Program-made: the position numbers and the translations under genes
In this document: piece by piece, positions 47,090-55,290 of the stretch
Position numbering within the stretch: position 1 is the first letter of the stretch
How the letters are laid out: each line of letters opens with the position of its first letter
The notes under the pieces: model-generated
The model's input: only the letters and a program-made list of their open reading frames with translations
What the model was told of the DNA's origin: nothing
Database searches by the model: none
Assembly (NCBI RefSeq): GCF_014646275.1
Contig: NZ_BMND01000014.1
Span: 113,708 to 177,707 of the forward strand
Direction of reading: 5' to 3'
Source: Streptomyces kronopolitis
GTDB lineage: Bacteria > Actinomycetota > Actinomycetes > Streptomycetales > Streptomycetaceae
DNA length: 64,000 nucleotides

Positions 47090-50000
47090 TCAGGCGGCGA
47101 GTTCCTCCTCCTCGCCGGTGAAGGTGCGCCACAGCTCCGCGTAGCGGCCGTCGTGGGCCAGGAGCTGGGCGTGGGTGCCGTCCTCCGCTATCCGGCCGCG
47201 GTCGAGCACCACCACGCGGTCCGCGCGGGCCGCGGTGGTCAGGCGGTGGGCGACGATCAGGGTGGTGCGCCGGCGGGGGGCCGGGCCGGCGTCCGCGCGG
47301 GCGGGGTCGAGCGTGCGCTGCCGGTCGGTGGCCTGGTTGACGACCGCTTCGGTGGCGAGGTCCAGCGCGGCGGTGGCCTCGTCGAGCAACAGCACGTCCG
47401 GGTCGACGAGTTCGGCGCGGGCCAGGGCCAGCAGCTGGCGCTGGCCGGCGGAGAGGTTGCGGCCGCGCTCGGCGACCTCGTGGAGGTAGCCGCCGTCGAG
47501 GGTGGCGATCATGTCGTGGGCGCCGACGGCCCGGGCGGCGGCCTCCACCTGCGCGTCGGTGGCGTCCGGACGGCCGTAGGCGATGGCGTCGCGGACGGTG
47601 CCGGCGAAGAGGTAGGACTCCTGGGGGACCACGCCCAGGCGGCGGCGGTAGCCCGTCAGGTCCAGCTCGCGCAGGTCCGTGCCGTCGATCCGGACGGCTC
47701 CCCCGGACGGGTCGTAGAACCGCGCGACCAGCTTGACCAGGGTGGACTTGCCGGCGCCGGTCTCGCCGACGAAGGCCACGGTCTGGCCGGCCGGGATGGT
47801 GAGGTCGACGCCGGCCAGCGCGGGGGCGTCCCCGCCGCCGTAGTGGAAGTGGACGTCGTCGAAGGTGATGTCGCCGCGCAGCGCGGGCACCTCGCGGGGC
47901 CGCTCGGCGACGGGGGTGGTGGTCGGCTCGCGCAGCAGCTCCTGGATGCGGCCGAGCGAGACGGAGGCCTGCTGGTAGCCGTCGAAGACCTGGGAGAGCT
48001 GCTGGACGGGGGCGAAGAACAGGTCGATGTAGAGGAGGTAGGCGACCAGTGCGCCGGCGGTCAGGGTGTGCGAGCCGACCCGGTCGGCGCCGACGATCAG
48101 CACCAGCGCGGCCGCCACGGACGACAGCAGCTGGACGAAGGGGAAGTAGACCGAGATCAGGAACTGGCCGCGGACCCGGGCCCGGCGGTAGGCGTCGCTG
48201 CGGGCCGCGAACCTCTCCCGGCCACTGTGCTCGCGCCGGAAGGCCTGGACGATCCGCAGTCCGGCGACGCTCTCCTGGAGGTCGCCGTTGACGACGCTGA
48301 TCCGCTCGCGGGCCAGTTCGTAGGCCTTCACGCTCTGCTTGCGGAAGAAGTACGTGCCGATGATCAGCGGCGGGAGGGTGGCGAAGACGACCAGGGCCAG
48401 CTGGACGTCGATGGCCAGCAGCGCGACGAGGATGCCGAAGAAGGTGAGCACCGAGACCAGGGCGGTGACCAGGCCGGTCTGCAGGAAGGTCGACAAGGCG
48501 TCGACGTCGGTGGTCATCCTGGTCATGATCTTGCCGGTCAGCTCGCGCTCGTAGTAGTCGAGTCCGAGGCGCTGGAGCTGGGCGAAGATCTTGAGGCGGA
48601 GGGAGTAGAGGACCCGCTCGCCGGTGCGGCCGGTCATGCGGTTGCCGCCGATCTGCGCCGCCCACTGGGCGAGGACCACCAGCAGGGCGACCCCGGCGGC
48701 CGTCCAGACGCCGATCAGCGCGCCGCGCCGCACGCCCTCGTCGATGCCCTGCCGGATCAGCACCGGCAGCAGCAGCCCGGCGACCGCGTCCACGGCGACC
48801 AGCGCCAGCGCGCAGCCCAGCGGCCGGCCGAAGCCGTGCAGCAGCCGGCGCAGGCCGTAGGAGCGCTCCGGGCGCAAGGCCCGGTCCTCGTCGATCTCGG
48901 GGGTGTCGGTGGCCGGCGGCAGGGCGGCTACCTGGGCGAGCAGTTCGGGCGTGGCCGTCATCCCGGCCATGGCCGAGCCGATGCCGGGCCCGGCGCCGGC
49001 CGCGGCGCGGGCCGCCGGACCGGCCGCGCCCGCCTCGGCCTCCTGCTCGCGGCGGACCCACAGCTCGGGGGTGATCGTGCCGGCGGCGGCCCGCTCCCCG
49101 CCGGGCCGGGCGCCCTGTCCGGTCCACTCCCCCGGCCGGTCCGCGGCGCCCTCGGCCGACTCGGTGTGCTCGGCCGACTCGGTGTGCTCGGTCAGCTCGG
49201 CCAATTCGGCATCGAAACCGTCCGCCGCTTCGTCCGCCGGGTCGGGCGCGGCCTCGCCCAGCTCGTCCGGGTCGGTCAGCAGCCTGCGGTAGAGGACGCA
49301 GCGGCTCTCCAGCTCCTCCTGGGTGCCGATGTCGACCAGCCGTCCGCTGTCGAGGACGGCCACCCGGTCGGCGAGCGCCAGGGTGGAGGCGCGGTGGGCG
49401 ATCAGCAGGGTCGTGCGGCCCGCCATGACGCCGCGCAGCGCCTCGTGGATCTCGTGCTCGACCCGGGCGTCCACCGCCGAGGTGGCGTCGTCGAGGACCA
49501 GCAGCCGGGGGTCGGTGAGGATGGCGCGGGCCAGGGCGACGCGCTGGCGCTGGCCGCCGGACAGGGTCAGGCCCTGCTCGCCGACCTTGGTGTCGTAGCC
49601 GTCGGGAAGCGCGGAGATGAAGCCGTCGGCCCGGGCGGCGCGGGCCGCGGCGCGCACCTGGGCGTCGGTGGCCGAGGGGTGGCCGTAGGCGATGTTGTCG
49701 CGCACGGAGTCGGAGAACAGGAAGCTGGTCTCGGGGACCAGCCCGATGGCGGCCCGCAGCGACTCCAGGGTCAGCTCGCGCACATCGTGGCCGCCGATCA
49801 GGACGCGGCCGGCGGTGACGTCGTAGAAGCGGGGCAGCAGCAGCGAGACGGTGGACTTGCCGCTGCCGGACGTGCCGACCACGGCGACGGTCTCGCCGGC
49901 CTCGATGCGCAGCGAGAACCCGTCGAGGACCGGGCGGAGCGGGTCGGCGGCAGCCGGGTCGGCGACCGCGGGTTCCCCGCCGGGCTCGCGGTGCGGCGGC

Positions 50001-51055
50001 GCGTAGGCGAACGTGACGTCCTCGAAGGCGACGGTCGCGGGGGCGTCGGCGGGCAGCGGGCGGGCGTCGGGCCGCTCCGTCAGGGCCGGCTCGGTGTCGA
50101 TCAGCTCGTAGACCCGCTCCACGCCGGCCCGCGCCTGCTGGCCGACGGTCAGCATCATCGCCAGCATCCGCACCGGTCCGACGAGCTGCGCGAGGTAGGT
50201 GGAGAAGGCGACGAAGGTGCCGAGGGTGACCTGCCCCTGGGTGGCCATCCAGCCGCCGAGGGCCAGCATCGCGACCTGGCCGAGGGCGGGGACGGCCTGC
50301 AGGGCCGGGGTGTAGACGGCGTTGAAGCGGACCGTGCGCAGCCGTCCGGCGAACAGACGCCGGCTGACCTCGCGCAGCTTCCCGGTCTCCTGCTCCTCCT
50401 GCCCGAAGCCCTTGACGACCCGGACGCCGGAGACCGCGCCGTCCACGACCCCGGCCACCGCGGCCGCCTGCCCCTGGGCGTACCAGGTGGCGGGGAACAG
50501 CCGGGCGCGGCTGCGCCGGGCGATGAACCACAGGGCGGGGGCGACGGCCAGCGCGACGACGGTGAGCAGCGGGGACAGCGCCAGCATGACGACCAGCGAG
50601 ATCACGAACAGCAGGACGTTCCCGATCATCATCGGGACCATGAACAGCAGGCTCTGGATGAGCTGGAGGTCGCTGGTGGCGCGGCCGACGACCTGGCCGG
50701 TGCTCAGCTCGTCCTGCCGCCGGCCGTCGAGCCGGGCGATCGCGGCGAACATCCGGGTCCGCAGGTCGTGCTGGGCGTCCAGGGCGAGGCGGCCGCCGTA
50801 GAAGCGGCGTATGTAGGTGAGGACGTAGACCACGACGGCGGCGGCGACCAGCAGGCCGGCCCAGGGGCCGAGGGGGCGGGCGTGCCGGACGATGACATCG
50901 TCGATGATCAGCTTCGGGACGAGCGGGACCAGGGCCAGCACCGCCATGCCGGCGAGCGAGGAGCCGAGGGCGAGCAGCACGTCCTTCTTGTACTGCCAGC
51001 AGTCGCGGATCAGCCGCCTCGCCCAGCCCACTGGTTGCCTGTCCGTCCCCGCCAC
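47090..51055 (-). CDS. Single-chain ABC exporter with two membrane and two ATPase domains
   Basis: A 1321-residue fusion of two half-transporters. First membrane domain about 20-315, first ATPase about 340-595, linker of about 130 residues, second membrane domain about 735-1040, second ATPase about 1065-1315. NBD1 has GTSGSGKST, LSGGQRQRVALARA and LLVLDDATSAVDA, where Asp replaces the catalytic Glu. NBD2 has GETGAGKST, NLSAGQRQLLALARA and the canonical LLLDEATAALD. This asymmetry is that of heterodimeric multidrug exporters; M. tuberculosis Rv0194 is a comparable single chain. The linker contains the repeat TEHTESAEHTESAE. The GTG at 51055 is preferred because GGGAGG lies six bases upstream. 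Substrate unknown; drug or lipid export is likely. Confidence 0.92.
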   Translation of the reverse strand: MAGTDRQPVGWARRLIRDCWQYKKDVLLALGSSLAGMAVLALVPLVPKLIIDDVIVRHARPLGPWAGLLVAAAVVVYVLTYIRRFYGGRLALDAQHDLRTRMFAAIARLDGRRQDELSTGQVVGRATSDLQLIQSLLFMVPMMIGNVLLFVISLVVMLALSPLLTVVALAVAPALWFIARRSRARLFPATWYAQGQAAAVAGVVDGAVSGVRVVKGFGQEEQETGKLREVSRRLFAGRLRTVRFNAVYTPALQAVPALGQVAMLALGGWMATQGQVTLGTFVAFSTYLAQLVGPVRMLAMMLTVGQQARAGVERVYELIDTEPALTERPDARPLPADAPATVAFEDVTFAYAPPHREPGGEPAVADPAAADPLRPVLDGFSLRIEAGETVAVVGTSGSGKSTVSLLLPRFYDVTAGRVLIGGHDVRELTLESLRAAIGLVPETSFLFSDSVRDNIAYGHPSATDAQVRAAARAARADGFISALPDGYDTKVGEQGLTLSGGQRQRVALARAILTDPRLLVLDDATSAVDARVEHEIHEALRGVMAGRTTLLIAHRASTLALADRVAVLDSGRLVDIGTQEELESRCVLYRRLLTDPDELGEAAPDPADEAADGFDAELAELTEHTESAEHTESAEGAADRPGEWTGQGARPGGERAAAGTITPELWVRREQEAEAGAAGPAARAAAGAGPGIGSAMAGMTATPELLAQVAALPPATDTPEIDEDRALRPERSYGLRRLLHGFGRPLGCALALVAVDAVAGLLLPVLIRQGIDEGVRRGALIGVWTAAGVALLVVLAQWAAQIGGNRMTGRTGERVLYSLRLKIFAQLQRLGLDYYERELTGKIMTRMTTDVDALSTFLQTGLVTALVSVLTFFGILVALLAIDVQLALVVFATLPPLIIGTYFFRKQSVKAYELARERISVVNGDLQESVAGLRIVQAFRREHSGRERFAARSDAYRRARVRGQFLISVYFPFVQLLSSVAAALVLIVGADRVGSHTLTAGALVAYLLYIDLFFAPVQQLSQVFDGYQQASVSLGRIQELLREPTTTPVAERPREVPALRGDITFDDVHFHYGGGDAPALAGVDLTIPAGQTVAFVGETGAGKSTLVKLVARFYDPSGGAVRIDGTDLRELDLTGYRRRLGVVPQESYLFAGTVRDAIAYGRPDATDAQVEAAARAVGAHDMIATLDGGYLHEVAERGRNLSAGQRQLLALARAELVDPDVLLLDEATAALDLATEAVVNQATDRQRTLDPARADAGPAPRRRTTLIVAHRLTTAARADRVVVLDRGRIAEDGTHAQLLAHDGRYAELWRTFTGEEEELAA

Positions 51056-51140
51056 CCGGTGCCTCCCGCTCCTCGACACGCGCCGCCGCTCGGCACGTAC
51101 CGCATGGCTCCAACACCGCCGGGGGCGGTTTTCATCCCGC

Positions 51141-51173
51141 CGCCCCCCGCCGGCGGCATTCCGGCGGGGGGCG
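51141..51173 (-). terminator. Terminator hairpin after the GH65 gene
   Basis: CGCCCCCCGCCGG pairs perfectly with CCGGCGGGGGGCG (13 bp) around CGGCATT, about 100 bases after the GH65 stop codon; it separates that gene from the fused exporter on the same strand. Confidence 0.65.
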
Positions 51174-51269
51174 CGAAGGAGCGCGGGGCGGCGCCGGGAG
51201 CGCGGCGGGCCCGTCCCGGCGGTGCGGGGCGGGGCCGTCGTCCGGTGCGGTGCGGCGGGTCGCGGCGGG

Positions 51270-54083
51270 CTACTTCACTCGCTGCACGTCCAGCTCGGTG
51301 ATTCCCGGGTGCGGCTCGGGCTTGCCGCCCGCCGCCGGGGTCCGGTCGCCCTCGACGGTGACCCGGACGTACCGCGCCGGGCTCCGGCCGTCGTACCCGG
51401 TGCCCGTCCAGTGCTTGCCGTCCCGGGAGACCTCGATCCGGTAGGACTTCGGGCGGGTCGCGGTCCAGTGCGGGGTGATCTTCCCGACGAGAGTGGGCCG
51501 GCCGAGGTCGACGGTGAGGCTGCCGGTGGCGGCGTTCGGGACCCACGCGGTGGTGGCGTTGCCGTCCACGGCGGCGCCCGCGTACATGCCGGGCTCCTCC
51601 GAGGTCGCCGTGGCCGGGGTGCAGCGGGCCGCGTCCGAGGTCGGCGTCCGGTCCGGGCGGCGGGTCTTCAGGACGGCCGGCACCCCGCGGCTGACGATCT
51701 TGTCGCCCTCTGGCGTCTCGATCCGCATCGGTGCCCCGGCGGTCAGCCGCACCGTGGTCTGCTCGGCGCCGATGGCGATGTCATAGGTCCGGCCCTGCCA
51801 GTGCAGTCCGCGCAGGGTCACGCCCCGGGAGAGCTGCGGCGGCAGCATCGGGTCGAGGTGCACCGCGTTGTCCCGCAGCCGCAGCCCGGTCAGGCCGTTG
51901 GTGAAGGTCTGCAGGAAGCCGCCCTTGCCGGTGAGGAAGTCCTGTGCGGGCTTGCCGGCGTGCGGGTCGTCGGCGCCGGCCTTGTCGCCGCGCGCCTCGG
52001 AGAACTCCTTGAACGGCCCGCGCACGAACGGCTTGATGGACCGCTGCAGGTAGGTGTAGGTCGCGCAGCCGGGCTCGCCGAGGGCGGCGGCGTCGATGGC
52101 GTGCACCGAGTCCGTCATGGCCGGGCCGTCCGGGTCGGTGTGCCCGGCGTAGAAGTCCAGCGTGCGGGCCGCCTGCGCCTTCGACATGGGCCATTCCAGC
52201 GGGTACATCAGCAGCACGGTGTCGGCCTGCTTGATGGTGGTGCCCTTGTACCCGGCGTACTGCTCGAAGATCTTCTTCTTGCTGTCGTAGGGGATCCGCA
52301 GCTTGTCGGCGACGGTCTTCCAGGAGGACGGCGCCTTCTGGCCGAGGATCGCGGCGACGCGGGTGGCGTTGCGCAGGGCGGTGGCGGCGCCGGCGTTGGT
52401 GAACACCCCGTCGTTGACGCCGTTGCTGTACTCGTCGGGTCCGGCGACGTTCTTGACGGAGTAGCTGCCGTCGGCGTTGCGGGTGGCCCGGGAGGCCCAG
52501 AATTCGGCGATGCCCTTGAGGACCGGCCAGCCGCGGGACTTCAGCCAGGCGGTGTCCTTGGTGGCGAGGTAGTACTGGTAGGTGGCCAGGGAGATGTCGC
52601 CCATGAGGTGGTTCTGGGTCTTGCAGTGCGGCGGGTCCCAGCTGTGGCACTCGTTCCACAGGTCGCCCTTGCTGCCGCTGGTCCAGGGGTAGAACAGCCC
52701 CTTGTAGCCGAGCTTCCGGGCGTTGGCGCGGGCCCCGGCGCGGGTCTTGTAGCGGTAGTCGACGATGGACCGGGCGAGCGAGGGATGGGTGGCGAGCAGG
52801 CCCGGGTACATCCAGGTCTCGGCGTCCCAGAAGACCTCACCGGCGTAGTTGTCGCTGGTCAGGCCGGTGGGGCCGATGCTGTTGTCGCTGCCGGCGCGGG
52901 TGGCGGAGAGCAGTCCGTACTGCGCCGAGCGCACCCAGGACTGCATCTCGGGCTGCCCCTTGACCTCGATGTCGCTGCGCCACAGCCGCTGCCAGGCGGC
53001 GGTGTGCCGGGCGAACAGGGCGTCCCAGCCGCGGGCCGCGGCCCGTCGGGAGGCGGCGTCGGCGGCGGCCCGCGGGGAGCGGGAGGTGAGCGCGGTGTCC
53101 ACGCCGACGTACTTGGTCAGCTCGTAGGAGCGGCCGCTGCGGACCGGGAAGGACACCCGCTGGCGGTTGCTCAGCTTGTCCTTCTGCGGCTCCTGGCGGG
53201 GCTGCCCGGCCCGCACCCCGGGCCCGGTGCGCAGGGTGGAGGCCACCGCGCCGTCGGTCCTGGTGCCGTCCGTGCGGAATCCGACGTCCATGGTGCGGTC
53301 GTGCTGCGCGCCGGTGCCGGACGGTGCCATCCGGCGGGCGCCGCGGCCGTCGAGGCCGTCGGTGACGGTGGCCGCGCCGCTCCAGTGGGGCGTCATCCGC
53401 AGGCGGACCGCGCCGGTGTGGGCGTCGTCTCGGTCGGCGAGCACGTCGTAGACCAGGTCGGTGCGGCGCCCGTCGGCGGCCGTCCAGGTCAGCGAGGTGC
53501 GGACGAAGCCGCAGCGCAGGGAGAGGGTCTGGCGGTAGTGCGAGATCCGGCCGGGCGCGGTGGCCGAGGAGAAGGTGTCGGGGCGGGCCCCGCCGGTGGC
53601 GACGTCGAGCGTGGACCAGGTGGGGATGGCGGCGATGGCCTGCCGGCCCTGCACGTCCTTGGGGCCCTTGGCGTAGAGCCCGGAGACGAACGCGCCGTCG
53701 TAGGCGGGGGTCTTCAGCGGCCAGCCGGTGGTGCCGCCGGGCGCGGTGTAGCCGGCGCCGTTGGGCGCGACCCGGGCGCCGAGGTACCCGTTGCCGACGT
53801 AGGCGTGGTAACTGTCCTTGGGGTCGATCTTGGTGGAGGTGGACGTCCAGCCGTCGCTGTCGTCGCCCGGTACGCAGGGCCCCTGGGCGCCGCCGGCGGA
53901 CGGGCCGCCCTCGGGCGCGCGGACGGGTGCCGAGGCCGAGGCCGACACGGGTGCGAGCACCGCTATCAGGGCTCCCGCGAGCAGCGGGGCGACCAGCTTG
54001 CGCGAGCGGCGGGCAGCGCGCGGGCGCCGCCCCGCCTCGTCCCGCGGCGGCCGGTCAACGGGGGGTGATGCCGAATGTTCCAT
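51270..54083 (-). CDS. Secreted glycoside hydrolase family 65 enzyme with C-terminal discoidin-like domain
   Basis: A 937-residue secreted protein. A basic leader and hydrophobic stretch (LVAPLLAGALIAVLAPVSASASA, about 30-52) form the signal. The N-terminal GH65 sandwich begins HAYVGNGYLGARVAPNG. The (alpha/alpha)6 catalytic domain has EVFWDAETWMYPGLLATHP and the catalytic Glu in NVAGPDEYSNGVNDGVFTN (E551). After QDFLTGKGGFLQTFTNGLTGLRL comes the C-terminal sandwich, then an F5/8C-like carbohydrate-binding domain (about 800-935, AVDGNATTAWVPNAATGSLTVDLG). Secretion suggests an acid-trehalase-like hydrolase or alpha-1,2-glucosidase rather than an intracellular phosphorylase. GGAG lies five bases before the ATG. 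Divergent from the YhgE/Pip cassette. Confidence 0.9.
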   Translation of the reverse strand: MEHSASPPVDRPPRDEAGRRPRAARRSRKLVAPLLAGALIAVLAPVSASASAPVRAPEGGPSAGGAQGPCVPGDDSDGWTSTSTKIDPKDSYHAYVGNGYLGARVAPNGAGYTAPGGTTGWPLKTPAYDGAFVSGLYAKGPKDVQGRQAIAAIPTWSTLDVATGGARPDTFSSATAPGRISHYRQTLSLRCGFVRTSLTWTAADGRRTDLVYDVLADRDDAHTGAVRLRMTPHWSGAATVTDGLDGRGARRMAPSGTGAQHDRTMDVGFRTDGTRTDGAVASTLRTGPGVRAGQPRQEPQKDKLSNRQRVSFPVRSGRSYELTKYVGVDTALTSRSPRAAADAASRRAAARGWDALFARHTAAWQRLWRSDIEVKGQPEMQSWVRSAQYGLLSATRAGSDNSIGPTGLTSDNYAGEVFWDAETWMYPGLLATHPSLARSIVDYRYKTRAGARANARKLGYKGLFYPWTSGSKGDLWNECHSWDPPHCKTQNHLMGDISLATYQYYLATKDTAWLKSRGWPVLKGIAEFWASRATRNADGSYSVKNVAGPDEYSNGVNDGVFTNAGAATALRNATRVAAILGQKAPSSWKTVADKLRIPYDSKKKIFEQYAGYKGTTIKQADTVLLMYPLEWPMSKAQAARTLDFYAGHTDPDGPAMTDSVHAIDAAALGEPGCATYTYLQRSIKPFVRGPFKEFSEARGDKAGADDPHAGKPAQDFLTGKGGFLQTFTNGLTGLRLRDNAVHLDPMLPPQLSRGVTLRGLHWQGRTYDIAIGAEQTTVRLTAGAPMRIETPEGDKIVSRGVPAVLKTRRPDRTPTSDAARCTPATATSEEPGMYAGAAVDGNATTAWVPNAATGSLTVDLGRPTLVGKITPHWTATRPKSYRIEVSRDGKHWTGTGYDGRSPARYVRVTVEGDRTPAAGGKPEPHPGITELDVQRVK

Positions 54084-54295
54084 GGTTCTCCGATATACGG
54101 GCGTGCCCGTGCAGCGTCGTCCACGCGCACGGACATCACCGTGAACATCATCAGGCCCCCGCCTGCACGGCACCCTAGGACGTATCCCCCGTCCGGGTCA
54201 CGGGATCCGCCGCACCGAGTTACCACCGGCGCGTTCCGGGTGTCCCACTCGTCACCCGATTGGTCAAAGGGCCCCCGATACGGCACACTTTTAGA

Positions 54296-54307
54296 CTGAC
54301 CAGTCAG
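54296..54307 (+). promoter_or_regulatory. Probable TetR operator of the YhgE/Pip cassette
   Basis: CTGAC-CA-GTCAG is a perfect inverted repeat 20 bases before the first gene of the cassette, inside TTAGACTGACCAGTCAGATC. It resembles sites bound by TetR repressors that end such operons, here the gene at 57379. Confidence 0.6.
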
Positions 54308-54327
54308 ATCAAAGGGGAGGGGTGTTC

Positions 54328-55290
54328 GTGAACACCACCCGCCAGGGGGCGGCGGTCGACGCCAGAGGCATAGGAGTGGAGGGCCCACGGGGCTGGGCGT
54401 TCCGGGGCATCGACATCTCCGCGGAGCCGGGCGCGCTGATCGCCGTCCAGGGCTCCTCCGGTTCCGGCCGCACGTGCCTGCTGCTGGCCCTCACCGGCCG
54501 GATGCGGATCACCGCGGGCGAGGCGACGGTCGCCGGACTCCCGCTCCCGAAGCGCATCGGGACGGTGCGCAGCCGCACCGCCATCGCCCATGTGCCGGGC
54601 GTCGTCGAACTCGAACCGGCCCTCACCGTCGCCGAACACCTCAAGGAGCAGGCCCTGTTGGGCCATCGCTTCCAGGGCCTGAGCGCTTCGCTCCCCTGGG
54701 GCAGGCGGCAGAAGGAAGCCACCCGGGCCCGGATCGACGCCGCGCTCGCGGTCGTCGGCCTCGACCCCGCGTCCCTCGTCAAGGGCCTGCGGACGGCCGT
54801 GCGGGACCTGGAGCGGATCGAGGCGCTGCGGCTGTCCGTCGCCCTCGGGATCATGCACGGGCCGCAGCTGCTGGCCGTCGACGATGTCGACCTCAAGCTG
54901 TCGGCGGCGGAGCGCGCCGAGGCCTGGGAGCTGCTGCGGGGCGTGACGCGGACCGGCATCACCGTCGTGGCCGCCGGCAGCGAGGCCCCCGCGGACGCCG
55001 TGCTCGTGCGCACCACCCCCGCGCCGGCCGCCGCGGACACGGCCGCCGCGGACACGGCCGCCGCGGACACGATCGCCGCACCGGCCGCGAAGACGCCGGA
55101 GGCACCGGCCGCCGAGGCGCCGGCCGCCGAGGCGCCGGCCGCCGAGGCGCCGGCCGCCAAGCCGGCGGCCGGTAAGACCCCGGCCGCCGACGCACCCGGC
55201 GCGGCAGGCACCGGCACCGAGAGCGCCACCCACACCGGCACCGACGAGGAGGAAGCAGCGGATGCGTTCGCCGAGACTGGCCGCGCTTGA
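54328..55290 (+). CDS. Degenerate ABC-type ATP-binding protein paired with YhgE/Pip
   Basis: A 320-residue protein. Residues about 10-215 resemble an ABC ATPase, but the key motifs are eroded: Walker A is GSSGSGRTC, with Arg in place of the invariant Lys; the LSGGQ signature is not recognisable; Walker B reads LLAVDDVDLKLS without the catalytic Glu. It therefore probably binds nucleotide weakly or acts structurally. Residues about 228-320 form an Ala/Pro/Glu-rich tail from 15-bp DNA repeats. The GTG at 54328 fits the GGGGAGG spacing; another GTG six bases earlier is too close. Its end overlaps the YhgE/Pip gene by 29 bases. A role as cytoplasmic partner of that membrane protein is inferred. 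Confidence 0.82.
   Translation: MNTTRQGAAVDARGIGVEGPRGWAFRGIDISAEPGALIAVQGSSGSGRTCLLLALTGRMRITAGEATVAGLPLPKRIGTVRSRTAIAHVPGVVELEPALTVAEHLKEQALLGHRFQGLSASLPWGRRQKEATRARIDAALAVVGLDPASLVKGLRTAVRDLERIEALRLSVALGIMHGPQLLAVDDVDLKLSAAERAEAWELLRGVTRTGITVVAAGSEAPADAVLVRTTPAPAAADTAAADTAAADTIAAPAAKTPEAPAAEAPAAEAPAAEAPAAKPAAGKTPAADAPGAAGTGTESATHTGTDEEEAADAFAETGRA
55033..55158 (+). repeat. Coding 15-bp repeats (Ala/Pro-rich tail)
   Basis: GCGGACACGGCCGCC occurs in three copies from 55033 to about 55077, and GAGGCGCCGGCCGCC or a one-base variant occurs four times at 55099-55158. They encode AADTA and EAPAA units in the C-terminal tail of the degenerate ATPase. Confidence 0.85.

Noticed and set aside
45525..51116. 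A single 1863-codon minus-strand frame joining the S28 peptidase to upstream sequence
   Set aside because: Only the last 472 codons read as protein; the upstream part is a shadow frame of the ABC exporter, and a signal peptide and ribosome site mark the true start at 46943.
47024..51301. A 1425-codon open frame on the plus strand
   Set aside because: It is the exact antisense of the fused ABC exporter, Gly/Val/Ala-rich with no domains; long antisense frames are normal in high-GC genes.
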